A stretch of 64,000 nucleotides of DNA from Dictyophora rubrovolvata (GCA_029959195.1 CP114120.1:2294001-2358000); one strand, 5' to 3'. Shown: positions 40,670 through 52,173, counted from the stretch's first letter. Numbers and translations: made by a program. The notes: a model not told the origin generated them from the letters alone.

Positions 40670-41821
40670 AGAGTAGAAAAAGGTTTTCTCTTGCGATTAA
40701 TTTTCCTCCACCTTTCTATAACTTGAAAATTTCACCCGGATGGGTTTCTCTATTTGTATCTTTCTTCGTTTTTTTGGTATACGTATAATTTTCAAGTGGT
40801 GTACATACCCAGTTTAAGTCAATAATGATCTACCAAACACCCTACTGTAGTAGTAGAACAAAGTATAACATTGTATGTATGTATTAGCGCCATCATCCAA
40901 TATAGACTTAGACGCCGTTAAAAACAAGGCAAGGTCACGGACTCGTCGACACATTATTGCTCAGCACAAACATGTTCTCCAAAGAGGTGTAATTTATCAT
41001 CAAACTGCGATGAAAGCGATTGACGACTTGGCATATATCTGAAAAGGGAATCTTGCGAGCCACAGTTTGTGCCCAAACTGTGAAAACACAGCTGGTCAAT
41101 GGTGGAGTGGTTAAACCAACGAGAAGGCCTGTAATGCGCCTGCAATGGGTCTTTTCGCTTCATTTTCATCGTCGAACTGTCTTTCAATACCTCCTGTGTC
41201 GAACATCAGCAGAGTTACGTATGTTTTTGTGTGCATTCTGCGTTGCGTCCTCTTGGGACGCTACGACAAGTGCTACAAAAGTCTGTTTCATGAAGATATA
41301 TCGATGGACCTTTTATGTGCGTCGCAGTGTGCAAGTTACGTTCATTGCTCAGCAATACGGATAATAGAAGATGGATGCCGCGCTCTTTCAGATTTCTATA
41401 AGACTTTCTCGACAGTGCACTATTACTCGGGTTTTCATACGTCTCGTCTTCTGGCTGTGCGGACAGTGTACAAACCTGAGTTGGATGCGGACTCGGTTGC
41501 TGCCCCTCTATTAGCTTCACTATCGCCACAAGTGCGTAATCTAATGCATATCTTCCTTCCTTTCAGTTGTTCCAGACTTGGTCGTTGATTCAGCGTTGTA
41601 TTTGCCGCTTTCATAATAAGCAAATAGATTATGCTCTCAAATTCCTCTCAATCTTATTTGCTTTGTTCGTTGTCCGAGCTGCGACTAATTTTAGCCCTAG
41701 GCTTGAGCACGGGAAGTTTTATCCAACGGCCCGACCGAGAAGTAGACGCCTGTGTTATCCCGTCTCCCACTGTCAGCTATCAATATGCCTCTTATCTCTT
41801 GTTCTCGCTCTTGCATTCTCT
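40670..41821. other. Intergenic, with an uncertain reading frame
   Basis: Between the RNA-binding protein and the amidase. A plus-strand frame at 41145-41531 can be spliced across a 35-base GT-AG gap to a frame that stays open into the amidase start at 41,822. I see no family motif, so it is listed separately with low confidence. Confidence 0.45.
41145..41588 (+). CDS. Unrecognised open frame upstream of the amidase
   Basis: A 147-codon frame from an ATG at 41145. It has several cysteines and the stretch SDFYKTFSTVHYYSGFHTSR, and resembles no family I know. A GT-AG pair at 41532-41566 could join it to a downstream frame containing two hydrophobic segments and then the amidase N-terminus without a stop. 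A separate amidase start at 41822 is much more likely, because the conserved amidase sequence begins there. It may be a chance frame or part of a small lineage-specific gene. Confidence 0.2.
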   Translation: MGLFASFSSSNCLSIPPVSNISRVTYVFVCILRCVLLGRYDKCYKSLFHEDISMDLLCASQCASYVHCSAIRIIEDGCRALSDFYKTFSTVHYYSGFHTSRLLAVRTVYKPELDADSVAAPLLASLSPQVRNLMHIFLPFSCSRLGR

Positions 41822-44159
41822 ATGGCCTCTCTCGCCGTTAATCATAAGTTTGAACAATCTCCCATTACTCCGGAGGTCTTGCAAAAGACTGTGTCGAAAA
41901 TTGGCGCTAAAATACCTGATGATCTTGTCGAAGACTATACAGCTGCTTTAGCAGATTCTCAAAAAGCCATTGAAGCACTAATGGCAATGGACGGTATTTT
42001 ATTCATTAATTATTGAGCACTGTTCCATAATCCAATACTATTCGTTAGATTTCATTCCTATTCCAGATTTAGATCGTTTTCCAAGGAACAACCTTCACTA
42101 CCTTTCTAAAGAAAACAATCATTTGAATGCGTGGGCTTGGAAAGCCGAGGTTAAAGACGTTGATGAAGAAAGAGCAAAATCTGGTCTTCTTTATGGAAAA
42201 ACTATTTGTTTGAAAGTTCGGTTTTCTTTCCTGGTCTTTTGACCTCCGCTTATATCATTACTTGAAGGACAATGTGTGCCTCGCAGACGTTCCATGTTTG
42301 AACGGCACAACCGTATTCAAAGATTGGATTCCGAAGACTGATGCAACTTTGGTTACGAGAATACTAGAAGCAGGTGGAACCGTATGGCGAATCTTACTAT
42401 CCTGTGCTATTTTCTTTTGTTAATTACTTCTATTAGATCGTAGGCAAGGCGGCATGTGAAAACTGTATGTTTTCGCTTTGATTCGTATTTTTACACCAAA
42501 TAAAACACTGGGTTCTTTGAAAGTATCCGCTTTCGCTGTCTCAAATACCTCTTTCTATGGACCAATCGGTAACCCATACGATTCTACACGTTCATCAGGA
42601 GGCTCTAGCTCTGGAACAGCAGTTCTTGTGGCTACATCGCAAGCTGATTTGGGGATCGGAGCAGATCAAGGTGGGAGCGTAAGATTGGTTGGTCAAATAC
42701 CTTTTTTTGGATCTATTTCTTTCTAAAGAGGAGACGTTAAGCCTGCCGCTCATGTGGGTATTGTTGGGTTAAAACCAACCTTCGGGCTTGTTCCGTATAC
42801 TGGTCTTATCTCAGCAGAACCTTCTATAGATCATACTGGTAGGATGTCTTAGCCAAATGTGAAGTATTCCATTACTAATGAAGAATCACTTCATAGGACC
42901 GATGACTCCTGTATGTGAATCTGTAATTCATAAACCTGTCCCTAACTGTAAATCCATTCAAAGGATGTGTTGAGCAATGCTCTTTTATTACAGGTCATAG
43001 CTGGTGTAGACGGAATCGATGACCGTCAAGGCTATGGCGTTCCACTTCCATCTCAAGTCCCGAAGTATCATTCATTGCTCCTTGCGATCCGTCGAGCGAA
43101 GACCCTTCTTGTAATGGCGGATAACAGTTTACCTACCGGCGCTCAGGTCCACGCAAGCGGGTCGACAGCTACTAACGAAGGCTTTCGAAAAATGAGAATA
43201 GGAATATTAAAAGAGAGCGGGGAGACTACCGGGATGGATCCTCGTGTTTTCGAATGTGTTAAGAACGCTGCTAAGAAGTTTGAAGAACTAGGCGCCGAAG
43301 TACATGAAATCAGCATTCCGAGTCATCTCACAGCACCTTTAGTCGGCCGGGTTTACAGGTGTGTGTCTTCTATTTGGCGCTGTCATTTTCTGTACTCAGC
43401 GGTGTAAAGATTTACCCAAATTCACCACCTCCTAGGGAGAGCTAGTGGAATAAGACAATTATACCTTAATGATTACAATTCGCTCCTTACTCCTTGGAAT
43501 CAAGAGAAGTTCGAAAAGGTCGGAAACTTTTTTTAAAAAATAAAAGAATTTTTTTAGTAAAGTTTCTTTTTTGTAGCTTTTCCCTAACACGGTCAACATT
43601 ATGCTTGTTAGAGCTCTTTTGATATCGCTTATGGTGTAATAAAATTGACAGAAAGTAGGGTGGTTTATATGCTGATGAACACTATCCGATCGTTCACGGG
43701 AAGTGCACGAACTGGTTCCGAAAGCTTCGTCTGGATTATGATGAGGCCTTTCAGAAGGTTGACGTGCTGATCACGCCTACTACGCCATGGGTAGCGAAAG
43801 TTCTCCTTGTAAGTATGTGAACCCCTCTCAAGCTATTATTTTGTATAATCCGTCGCATAGCCTAGAGAGGCTAAGCCATTGGCTCATCTTTCTGCAGCCG
43901 ACGGTCTTGTAAGTCGCCATTTTTGAAGCGCATTTCGTGATATTACACGAGTTTCTTTTAGATCAGCAACACCCAGCCATTCAATATGACTGGTCATCCG
44001 GCGCTCTCGCTACCTTGCGGTATGCTTTCACCTCCAGAAGGACCCGCAACGTTGAAACTTCCGGTTGGAATGCAACTTGTAGGCAGGCACTTTGACGAAC
44101 TTACCTTGTACAAGGCGAGCCTTGCATGGAGCGATGTATTTAATTGGAAGGAACTGTAA
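41822..44159 (+). CDS. Amidase-signature enzyme (fungal acetamidase/fatty-acid-amidase-like)
   Basis: Multi-exon gene. Clear exons are 41822-41993, 42049-42215, 42268-42381, 42437-42464, 42524-42687, 42742-42838, 42896-42910 and from 42964, with the last exon ending [12 protein letters not shown]-stop. It hydrolyses an amide bond; the natural substrate is unknown. The Ser-cisSer-Lys triad is in place: Lys in ICLKDN, cis-Ser in SSGGSSSG, nucleophile Ser in GADQGGSVR. Other family blocks are [17 protein letters not shown] and [13 protein letters not shown]. Splicing between about 43,360 and 43,440 is unclear, and the segment that normally precedes [13 protein letters not shown] does not read through, so that part may have diverged or decayed. 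Its 3' end is duplicated as fragments further right, and this gene is the only complete amidase of the array. Confidence 0.85.
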
Positions 44160-45695
44160 GGTACGTCTTACAATGTTCAAGACTCAGGATTCTTTTATTC
44201 AAAATATTTAAGCAGGGAATTCTTGCACAGCCGCTGTGTGCGGGAAACGGTGAGTAATCTCAATGAGCGGAGTTCTGTTCAGCCTTGACTCGTCTGTTAT
44301 TGCGTACTTCTAGATGTATGAACAAACGTGTAATGTCATTCTTCGTTTAACTGATGCACCTGTTGCCTTTACACGAAAATCAGAGGCATTCTTATTACAC
44401 GGAGCGCAAAGGCCTTCTGAAGAACATCATTTCTGAATTTCGGCATGTCAATCCAATTGAATTAGAATTAAACGGGGGATTGCTCTAATTGAGTTTTTGA
44501 CTGAACTTAATCAGTTTCGAGAACACAGTGCCTTTTTCCTATGCTCGCGGAGATTGTCAAATGTGCTTTTTTTCCGATCTCAGGGGTGCATAAGAAAGGA
44601 AGGTGAAGTCAAGAATCAAGACCATAAGGCTATGATTTTTCAAATATAGATCTCACTAAGAACAGCGTGTGTGACAGAAGCAATTGACGGGCACTCTCTT
44701 TGTAAGAAAAACATTAACATTTATACCCACGGTGGCGGCAAGCGGACGCGGGGTTTGTCTCTTACCATACTTTGGAACACAACTAATATCAGTTGCCGTC
44801 GAGATGGTCGGCCTTGGTCTGGTATGAAGAATCGACTCTTGCGATGATATTGAGGGAAAAACGTTCATCAGAATCGGAATCAGCGGGTTCATAATAATTC
44901 CGTCATGTTGCGTCAGTGAATTCACTTTATGTCGTGATTTACATGCTATCGGGTCGGTCTGTAGTACGTATTTCGGACAATGGTAATGATGCAACCGAAA
45001 ACGAGCTTTCCGTATTATCGAATTCCGCTTTTGCCCAAAACCGTTCTCATAATTCTCAGGCTTCAAGTTGGTCTGAAGTCACGGTCGATGGTGCAAGGGA
45101 AAAAAGTATGCAATTAGACAGAAAGCGGGAGAAGTACGATTCAATCACAACAATCGCAGGAAGGTTAAAAACGGTGTTGATGGGCCACACCCATCTTCTC
45201 TAGTTCTGTGGGTTCTATACTTCTTAATACGACGTTGAATATCATACAGAAATCCCGACTTATAGAATCAAGAATCGAGGACCACACTTTTAGTGCAAGG
45301 TACTACATCGAGGTCTTCATTGTGTCACCAGGCCACGATTCTTAATATGAATTTCCATCTTTTTCGCTTACTATTATACACAGATTTCAAACGCACGCAT
45401 GTGATGGACCCATGCCTTGATAATCGAAAATAAACTAAGTTTATGATGAGCTGAGTATGTAGGTCACGTCGACGTTTAGATTTATTCAAATCTGTCGACG
45501 GAAGGCAATTTATGATTCTTGTGGCTAAATAACGTGCGAAGTTTCGAAGGTCGGAGTCGATTGTAATACTTAGGTTTTCAAAATTCGAACTGGCACTCAT
45601 TTCTGCAGCGCCTGAGGATCATATAAAAATGCTCTGTTGCAAACCTGAGATACTCAGTGAGGCTCGTCTTACAGTTTACTAAGTAACATTCTACA
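44160..45695. repeat. Noncoding spacer module, copy 1
   Basis: A spacer between the amidase and trefoil-like gene A. It is repeated with high similarity at about 49,900-51,505, and in decayed form at about 58,020-58,560 and 53,080-53,240. The best-kept island is 44,725-44,846. Its last 75 bases hold a TATA box and leader shared with the other small genes. No long conserved frame is seen. Confidence 0.75.
45621..45695 (+). promoter_or_regulatory. Core promoter and leader of gene A
   Basis: A TATAAAA box starts 74 bases before the ATG. The leader with CTCAGTGAGGCTC and ACTAAGTAACATTCTACA is shared, with few changes, by genes B, C and D. Confidence 0.7.
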
Positions 45696-46357
45696 ATGTC
45701 GCGCTTTGAAGCTGGTCTCTATATTTTTCACCCCGTTGATGCCCCCGGAGGAGAAAATCTCTCCATTGGGCCTGTACACCTTCCTGAACCTCCCCCTGAT
45801 GTGCCTGTTAGAGTTCTCAAGAGCTTCGTAAGGATCGAGGATGATTGCTTCATTATTCTGATACTGAAATCGTTCACGAAAGCAACGTTGGTTGGTTGCA
45901 GACGGCTCCAACGGTGCCTTCAGAGTCTTTGCTGGAAAAGGCAATCCTAACGACTACAAATGGGTTGGGAAGGTTCGTTTTAGGGAGCTTAATGCACTTG
46001 GTTACACCTTGACATCTTCAATTTTCCAGTTTGACGCTCTTTACGCTTCGGCTGTGAGACCTCTTGGAGAAGGAACTGACTTCACGATCACAGCTGCTGG
46101 TAATAATGTTTGGACGTAAGTTAATTGATGACTGGGATGTTTTGTTTGATCTTTAACCGAACTTTACATAAATATAGCATTCAAATTCCTAACGAAGATT
46201 CGCTCCTTACTTATGACAGTGGATCCGTCCCTCAAGTAAGACTACGAGTTCATAGTTAGCCATTGGATTGTATTGAATTTCTTTCCAGTTGACGTTTAGA
46301 CCCGCTAACGGCTCCAGTGCTCAACGTTTCGAGGCCATCCGCATTGACAGAAACTAA
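45696..46357 (+). CDS. Array member A: small beta-trefoil-like protein
   Basis: Five exons: 45696-45827, 45883-45972, 46030-46115, 46178-46235 and 46289-46357, total 435 nt (144 residues). There is no signal peptide or membrane segment, so it is probably cytosolic. Recurring W-centred strands (QRWLV, DYKWV, NNVWTIQIP), a proline block EPPPDVPV and the end motif QLTFRPANGSSAQRFEAIRID suggest a single beta-trefoil. This fold and size resemble fungal serine-protease inhibitors (I66/cospin type) and lectins, but I cannot assign it firmly. The 57-base intron between KW and FDALY starts GTTCGT and stays in frame here, yet gene C has a stop inside it, which supports splicing. It is nearly identical to gene B. 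Confidence 0.75.
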
Positions 46358-47260
46358 ATGAAAGGAGGGTGAAACCATAGTAGTAATCACAAATTGATAT
46401 GTCTTGATATTTCTTCAAATATGATGTTTGTTTGAAAATGATCTCCCTCGGTTTCGTCTGTCAGTCACTTGCGGGGTATCATGCAGTTAATGTTCAGAGT
46501 CGTCCCCCGCTCGGTACGTGGAAATGGAGCACGGGCAATTGAGGGCGTCCAGCCAGGCCACGCGAATGTAACGCCGTGACATTCACAAGGTTGGCTTATG
46601 TCCAACGACCTCCACTCCATGTCAGCTAAATGTCAACTCCTACTCCGTTGTTACATTGCCAGCTGGCTTTGAAGCCTGATACCGCCTGAGCTGAATATTA
46701 GTATGTGCAGATGATTAGTTCTACTTTTAGAGCTTCATGCCGAGTCTAATCCAGATTCCAAAACGTGCCCCAAATGGTAGATAGCCCAATGCGGGGAACG
46801 GCTCTCTCTTATACCAAAATGGGAGTATATACCCGCAGTTTCACCGGATATCACAGCTAGATGTTGAAACCGACGACCACCAAACTGTTATTCTGTCGAC
46901 TACTCCATAAATGACAAGAGTTATAAGTATCAGAGCCTCTTCCAAACTTATTGTTTATATGTACTTGTACAGTACAAATAAGCTAAACTGTTACTCGCTT
47001 ATCGTGATGTCGTCAGTCGCCGTTTTGAGATACATTTTTGAAATGTTACATGAACCCCCCTTGCAAATGAACAGTACTTAATCCTTCAATGAAACTGGTC
47101 ACCTGGTGTTTATTATCACCTACCTTCAGATTAAACCTCCAGAAGGATTAAAGACACCCAGCTGGAATGCAAATTGTCGAGACACTTTGGTGAACTCGCC
47201 TTTTAGGGATATCAATGAGCCGGGGGTTCTTTCAATCTTCAATGTCGCAAAAATCACTCG
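46358..47260. repeat. Downstream part of duplicated unit, copy 1, with amidase remnant
   Basis: This flank is similar to 52,174-52,765 downstream of gene B, with a ~200-base stretch (about 46,870-47,075) present only here. Near 47,140-47,205 a diverged piece (CCTCCAGAAGG, GCTGGAATGCAA, GACACTTTGGTGAACT) resembles the amidase 3' end at 44,030-44,105. Confidence 0.6.
47133..47208 (+). pseudogene. Amidase 3'-end remnant 1
   Basis: About 75 bases resemble the amidase segment encoding [21 protein letters not shown], with frame-disrupting differences. The matching remnant after gene B is at about 52,650-52,725. Confidence 0.5.
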
Positions 47261-47317
47261 TGCCTGATCCGGCAGGTCCAAGTCTGACCGTAACTGATGG
47301 CCCTGACAACAGCTGAT

Positions 47318-47410
47318 GGAGACTGGCGGAGACTGACTGATTGACCGAAAATTGAGGTAGTAACTGGTGGAGTCTGATGGAGACTTACAGGTTGACCGAA
47401 AATCTAGGTA
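47318..47410. repeat. Imperfect tandem repeat, unit of about 50 bases
   Basis: Two adjacent copies share CTGATGGAGACT, then TTGACCGAAAAT and AGGTAG, with small differences between them. Confidence 0.65.
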
Positions 47411-48879
47411 GCGGCTGACAGAGGTTGACGGGTTCTGACTGGGCCAGGTCAGAGTGTCCAGGTTCAGATCAGCTGTAGGGAGAACTGGAAGCTGCTTATT
47501 TCAACTGAGAATACCCACCGGCACCAGTCAAAGCAATAGTCAAGGTGCTTTGGAACATCTTATGGTGATACCAGCATCCCAAGTAAGTCACTAAACTCAG
47601 TTCAGGATCTCATTCAAGTTTCATATAGTGCATTCGAGCGACCCAAATGGGAACAGCCTTTTTTGAATACAGTCAAAGCTGTCCGGATCATTATTTCTTT
47701 CAGACTTCAGTTCAACATAGCTGTGAGCATGTCAGAGCGGCAAACTGAAGAAAAATTAGGTATTTTTTTGGTTTTCAAGAGAGATATAGCCACCAACAGC
47801 CATGGACATTTGCGCTGGTATGCGCGCACTTTTGGACAGCTGCCATCTTTGGAGAGCAAAGACAGGAACTAGAGTGTGAAGTCTAGCAAGCACTGACTGG
47901 TAGGTTGGGAGAAGAGCGCCACTCTGAATGCAGGACAGATGACCACCTGGGTGGGCTTCCTGTCAGGATAAGTTGCAGGTATCACCAATGTATTAGGCTA
48001 TGCTGTAATTTACTGCTGTCTGTAATATCTATTATTTTTCAGACAGGGAGGAGGGGAAAATGCAAAAAAAATGTGAAATGGTGAATAATCTATGATGGTG
48101 TGGGGAAGGTGGTTGCCTCTGGCATTTTCTGCACTCTGCAGGATGGTGGTGCTGTCTCAGCACCTTCCTATTCCTCTCATTTACAGTTTGGCAATCCCCG
48201 TTTTTTTTTCGTCTTGACACTGTCTCACTGTTTATGTCTAAAATGTTTGTTAAGTACTTGCACAGTGACAATGGCTTCTTACAATTACAGATCTTTCATG
48301 AACTTTGAAGGTGTGGTGGGCAAGTGGTGGGTGATATCTATGGGTAACAATGTCCATATGTTGATAACCAACTTCAGTTGCAATGCAACTGAATACAGGG
48401 TTAAAAAAATTTTAATCCCGGCTCAGCTGTATATAAGATATTTGGGAACAGACCATCATCACCATCTTCCTTTCTTCCCCCCACAACTTGTGAGCCTTGA
48501 GACCTGAACAGGCTTGAGGCCTGACTAGGACTACTGATGTAACAGATTGTTACACAATCTCACAGAGACAACTGTCTCTGTATATTTAATTTTATTCTAA
48601 GTTACAGGTGCCGGCGCGCCGTAGATAGTCCGCAACTTAGTTGTGTAGGTAGCTTAGGTAATCAACTGTATATAGGGTGGTTGTGTCAGGGTACGCTAGC
48701 GTCGTCCCCTTATTTTTCTACATTTATCTTCAGTTCTGGTCTATTTTATTTATTTCCATATTTCTTGTATTCTATCCCATCTCTTGCATTTCCCTCTCCT
48801 TCCATATCCCCATTTTTCCTCCAATGGGTGCTGAGCGCCCGTTCTCATCAGAGCCATGGCCTAGGCCCCAGCTAAAAGT

Positions 48880-49072
48880 CCGGGACTGGCGCGTATCCGC
48901 GCCCAGTCCATGAACCGAAGGCCACGTGTGGCCTTCGCCATTTTTCATAGTATATAGTTAGTAGCCCTAGAGGAGGGATCCCTAAGTTTGTTCTCTTAGG
49001 ATCCCCTCCCTCTAGGTGAGTTAGTATTATTCCTAGAATATATTTTGCTTAGGATCCCCTCCCTCTAGTCTG
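48880..49072. repeat. Cluster of inverted repeats
   Basis: Three hairpins sit close together: GGACTGGCGCG / CGCGCCCAGTCC (48,882-48,909), GAAGGCCAC / GTGGCCTTC (48,917-48,936), and CTAGAGGAGGGATCC / GGATCCCCTCCCTCTAG (about 48,967-49,015), whose right arm repeats again near 49,049-49,070. This could be an element terminus or a strong RNA-folding region. Confidence 0.7.
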
Positions 49073-49267
49073 AGAGAGTAGCCCTGACAGGAGGGGTGGT
49101 GAACACAAAGGATATGGAATGGGATGGAAGTCTGAAGAAGACGCGTCTGATGTCCATGAGAATTCAGGAAGTGAAGAGGTTCATGAACAGGGTAAATGCT
49201 CGAAGAATATGTGTTAGAGTCCCCGGCATATGGGGATTGAGGAGGTTGATGCAATGTGGGATTGCTT

Positions 49268-49892
49268 GCGGTATGCTTTCACTGACACCTCCAGAAGGAG
49301 CCTACCCGCAACATTGAAACTTCCGGTTGGAATGCAGCTTGTAGTGGATACTCTTGTCCCAACTACTTGTAATTTTTACACATATTTGTTATAAGCAGAA
49401 AGGAAACATGGCTTTAAGTGACTCAGGATAAAGTAAGTGGTAATGGAAAATAAAGGTGAAAGAGATTTTTACTCAATGTCCGTCGCGATTTGAATGCATG
49501 CTGGAGTGATTCTTGAAATAAGCTAGAGAGGGAAAACATGAACTTAAGTGTTTTAAAACCTAAGGTCTTATAACCGTTAGGCGACTGTTCTACCCGAGGC
49601 GTTGCGTCGTGTGAGTCCGGAATGCGGGGACTGAGCACATATGGCAGTCAAGTGTCGCAATGCCGATTTATTTCTGTTTAGTTGTACCGTATGTTTTGTC
49701 TTAAGAGTCGTTCTGTTATTGCTGTTTCGCCGAGTGCTTGCTTAAACGCATCGTTTTTCAGGGGCGTTAGTTCGGCGATTTCCGTGCGTTCTCCTTGTGA
49801 GCCGTTCTCGCTCTCAACAGTAGGCAGACACTTTGACGAACTTACCTTGTACAAGGCGAGCCTTGCACGGAGCGATGTATTCAATTGAAAGG
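49268..49892 (+). pseudogene. Amidase 3'-end fragment, interrupted by an insertion
   Basis: Bases 49,268-49,344 and 49,820-49,892 match the last part of the amidase (CTTGCGGTATGCTTTCAC, GAAACTTCCGGTTGGAATGC, then GACACTTTGACGAACTTACC and GGCGAGCCTTGCA). They carry small indels and an early stop where the parent has Trp-Lys-Glu-Leu. About 479 bases split the two halves exactly inside the codons for LVGRHFDEL. Upstream amidase exons are absent, so this is a truncated tandem duplicate. Confidence 0.8.
49345..49823. mobile_element. Possible insertion in the amidase fragment
   Basis: The intact gene reads CTTGTAGGCAGGCAC; here the sequence is broken after GTAG and resumes with GTAGGCAGACAC 475 bases later. 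GTAG is thus present on both sides, like a 4-base target-site duplication. Terminal inverted repeats are at best weak (TGGATACTCTTG against TGTTGAGAGCG). No transposase frame is seen, so if mobile it is nonautonomous. Confidence 0.5.
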
Positions 49893-51505
49893 AACTGTAA
49901 GGTACATCTTGAGTTGTTTAAGACTTTGCGATTCTTTTATTCAAAGTAGGGATTCTTGCAAAGCCGCTGTGTGCGGGGAACGGTGAGGTGAGTAAACCCA
50001 ATGCGCGGAGTTCTTTTCAGCTTTGACTTGTTTATTATTGTGTACTTCTAGATGTATGAACAAACGAATGTCATTCTTACCATTGTTTCGTTTAATTGAT
50101 GCAGCTCCCATTCACCTGTCGCCTTTACACAAAAATCAGAGGCATTCTTATTACACGAAGTGCAAAGGCCTTCTGAAGAACGTCATTCTGAATCTCGGCA
50201 CGTCAATCCAATTGAATTAGAATTAAACGGGGGATTACTCTCAATCAGTTTCGATTTGAGGACGAAGTACCTTTTTCCTATCCTCACGGAGATTGCCAAA
50301 TGTGTTTTTCCGATCTCAGGGGTGCATAAGAAAGGAAGTCAACCACAAGGCTATGATTAGATTTCACTGAGAACAACGTGCGTGACAGATGCATTGACAA
50401 GCACCTACAGGCACTCACTCTTCCATTCAGTTTGTATGAAAGACATTTACCCACGGTGGCGGCAAGCGGACGCGGGGTTTGTCTCTTACCATACTTTGGA
50501 ACACAACACAACTGATATCAGTTGCCGTCGAGATGGTCGGCCTTGGTCTAGTATGAAGAATCGATTCTTGCGATGATGTTGAGTAAAAAACGTTCATCAG
50601 AATCGGGCCAGCGGGTTCATAATAATTCCGTCATGTTGCGTCAGTGAATTCACTTTATTTCGTGGTCTACATGCTATCGGGGCGCTTTGTGGTACGAATT
50701 TCGGTCATGGTAATATGATGCAACCGAAAATGAGCTTCCCGTGTTATCGAATTCCGCTTTTTTCCAAAACCGTTCTCATAATTTCGCAGGCTTTAAGTTG
50801 GTCTAAATTCACGGTCGATAGTGCAAGGGAAAAAAGTATTCAATTAGAGAGAAAGCGAGAGAAGTACTGAACAGTGACCGTGAAGTACGATTCAAATACA
50901 ACAATCGAGAGAAGGTAAAAGTGACGGTGTTGATGGGCTCGGGCCTAGTGACACCCACCTTCTCCAGTTCGGTGGGCTCTATACTTCTTAATATGACGTT
51001 GAGTGTCCGGAATTTATATCATGCAGAAATTCCGACTTGTAGAATCAAGAATCAAGGACCACACTTATGTAAAGTACGTTTAGTGCAAGGTACTACTACA
51101 TCGACGTCCTCACTGCCATGTCACCAGGCCACGATTCTTAATATGAATTTCCATCTTTCTCACTTCTAAGATTCACTATTTTTGTCGCATACTATTATAC
51201 ACGGTTTTTCAAACGCGCGCATGTGATAATGGTTCCATGCCTTCAGCCTTCATAATCAAAAATGAATAAAACGAGCCGAATATGGGGGTGACGTCTATCG
51301 TTCAAATTTATCCAAATCTGTCAATAGAAGGCGAATTTATGATTCTTGTGGCTAGAGAACATGCGAAACTTTGAAGGTTGGAGTCCATTGTAATACTTAC
51401 GTTCTCAAGATTCGAACTAATAATCCTTTCTGTATAAAACGCTCTGTTGTGAACATGGAATACTCAGCAAGGCTCATCTTACAGTCTACTAAGTAACAAT
51501 CTACA
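49893..51505. repeat. Noncoding spacer module, copy 2
   Basis: A second copy of the 44,160-45,695 spacer, with scattered substitutions and small indels. The island 50,449-50,566 is almost unchanged between copies. It ends with the TATA box at 51,433 and the shared leader of gene B. Confidence 0.75.
51431..51505 (+). promoter_or_regulatory. Core promoter and leader of gene B
   Basis: TATAAAA lies 73 bases before the ATG, followed by the conserved CTCAGCAAGGCTC and CTACTAAGTAAC leader elements. Confidence 0.7.
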
Positions 51506-52173
51506 ATGTCGCGCAAATTCGAAGCTGGTATCTATGTTTTTCACCCCGTTGATGCCCCTGAAGGCGAGAATATTGCCACTGGGCCTGTACACATTCCCTA
51601 CCCTCCCCCTGATGTGCCTCTTAGGGTTCTCAAGACCTTCGTAAGTGAGGATGATCGCTTCATTATTTTTATACTGAAATCGTTCACGAAAGCAACGTTG
51701 GTTGGCTAAAGACGGCTCCAACGGTGCCTTCAGAGTCTTTGCTGGAAGTGGCAATGCTAGCGACTACAAATGGGTTGAGACGGTTCGTTCTTGAAGAGCT
51801 TAATGCACTTGGTTACACCTTGACATCTTCAATTTTTCAGTTTAACGCTCTTTACGCTTCAGCTGTGAGACCTCTTGGGGAAGGAACTGACTTCACGATC
51901 ACAGCTGCTGGTAATAATGTTTGGACGTAAGTTAATTGATGTCAACTGGGATGTTTTGTTTGATCTTTAACCGACTTTACATAAATATAGCATTCAAATT
52001 CCTAACGAAGATTCGCTCCTTACTTATGACAGTGGATCCGTCCCTCAAGTAAGACTACTAGTTCATAGTATTTCGCGGTTGAATTGTATTGAATTTCTTT
52101 CCAGTTGACGTTTAGACCCGCTAACGGCTCCAGTGCTCAACGTTTCGAGGCCATCCGCATTGACAGAAACTAA
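51506..52173 (+). CDS. Array member B: small beta-trefoil-like protein
   Basis: Five exons: 51506-51640, 51693-51782, 51841-51926, 51991-52048 and 52105-52173, total 438 nt (145 residues). It is nearly identical to gene A from FNALYASAV onward, while the N-terminal third differs at scattered residues (for example GIYVFHP, ENIATGPVHIP, QRWLAKDGS). The frame is fully open, and intron positions and phases are the same as in A. It lies in the second duplicated unit, downstream of the broken amidase fragment. No signal peptide. Function is tentative, as for the other members. Confidence 0.75.

Larger units (their letters stand above)
47261..49267. other. Unique insert between the two duplicated units
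   Basis: About 2 kb absent from the other copy. It holds a short tandem repeat (47,318-47,410), low-complexity G/A and C/T tracts and a cluster of hairpins near 48,880-49,070. Frames of up to 135 codons (48,100-48,507) show no known domain. It may be an old nonautonomous element or solo LTR, but I could not define its termini. Confidence 0.4.

Noticed and set aside
41567-41821. Open frame with hydrophobic segments running into the amidase, like a signal peptide
   Set aside because: There is no ATG in this frame before 41,822, and conserved amidase sequence begins at that ATG; secretion is not supported.
45892-46119. Read-through of the second intron in gene A (57 bases, in frame)
   Set aside because: The same intron in gene C contains a stop codon and the flanking exons join cleanly, so the segment is better treated as an intron in all members.
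48538-48960. Candidate solo LTR starting TGTAACAG
   Set aside because: I found no matching terminal sequence, no target-site duplication and no second LTR, so it is not listed as an element.
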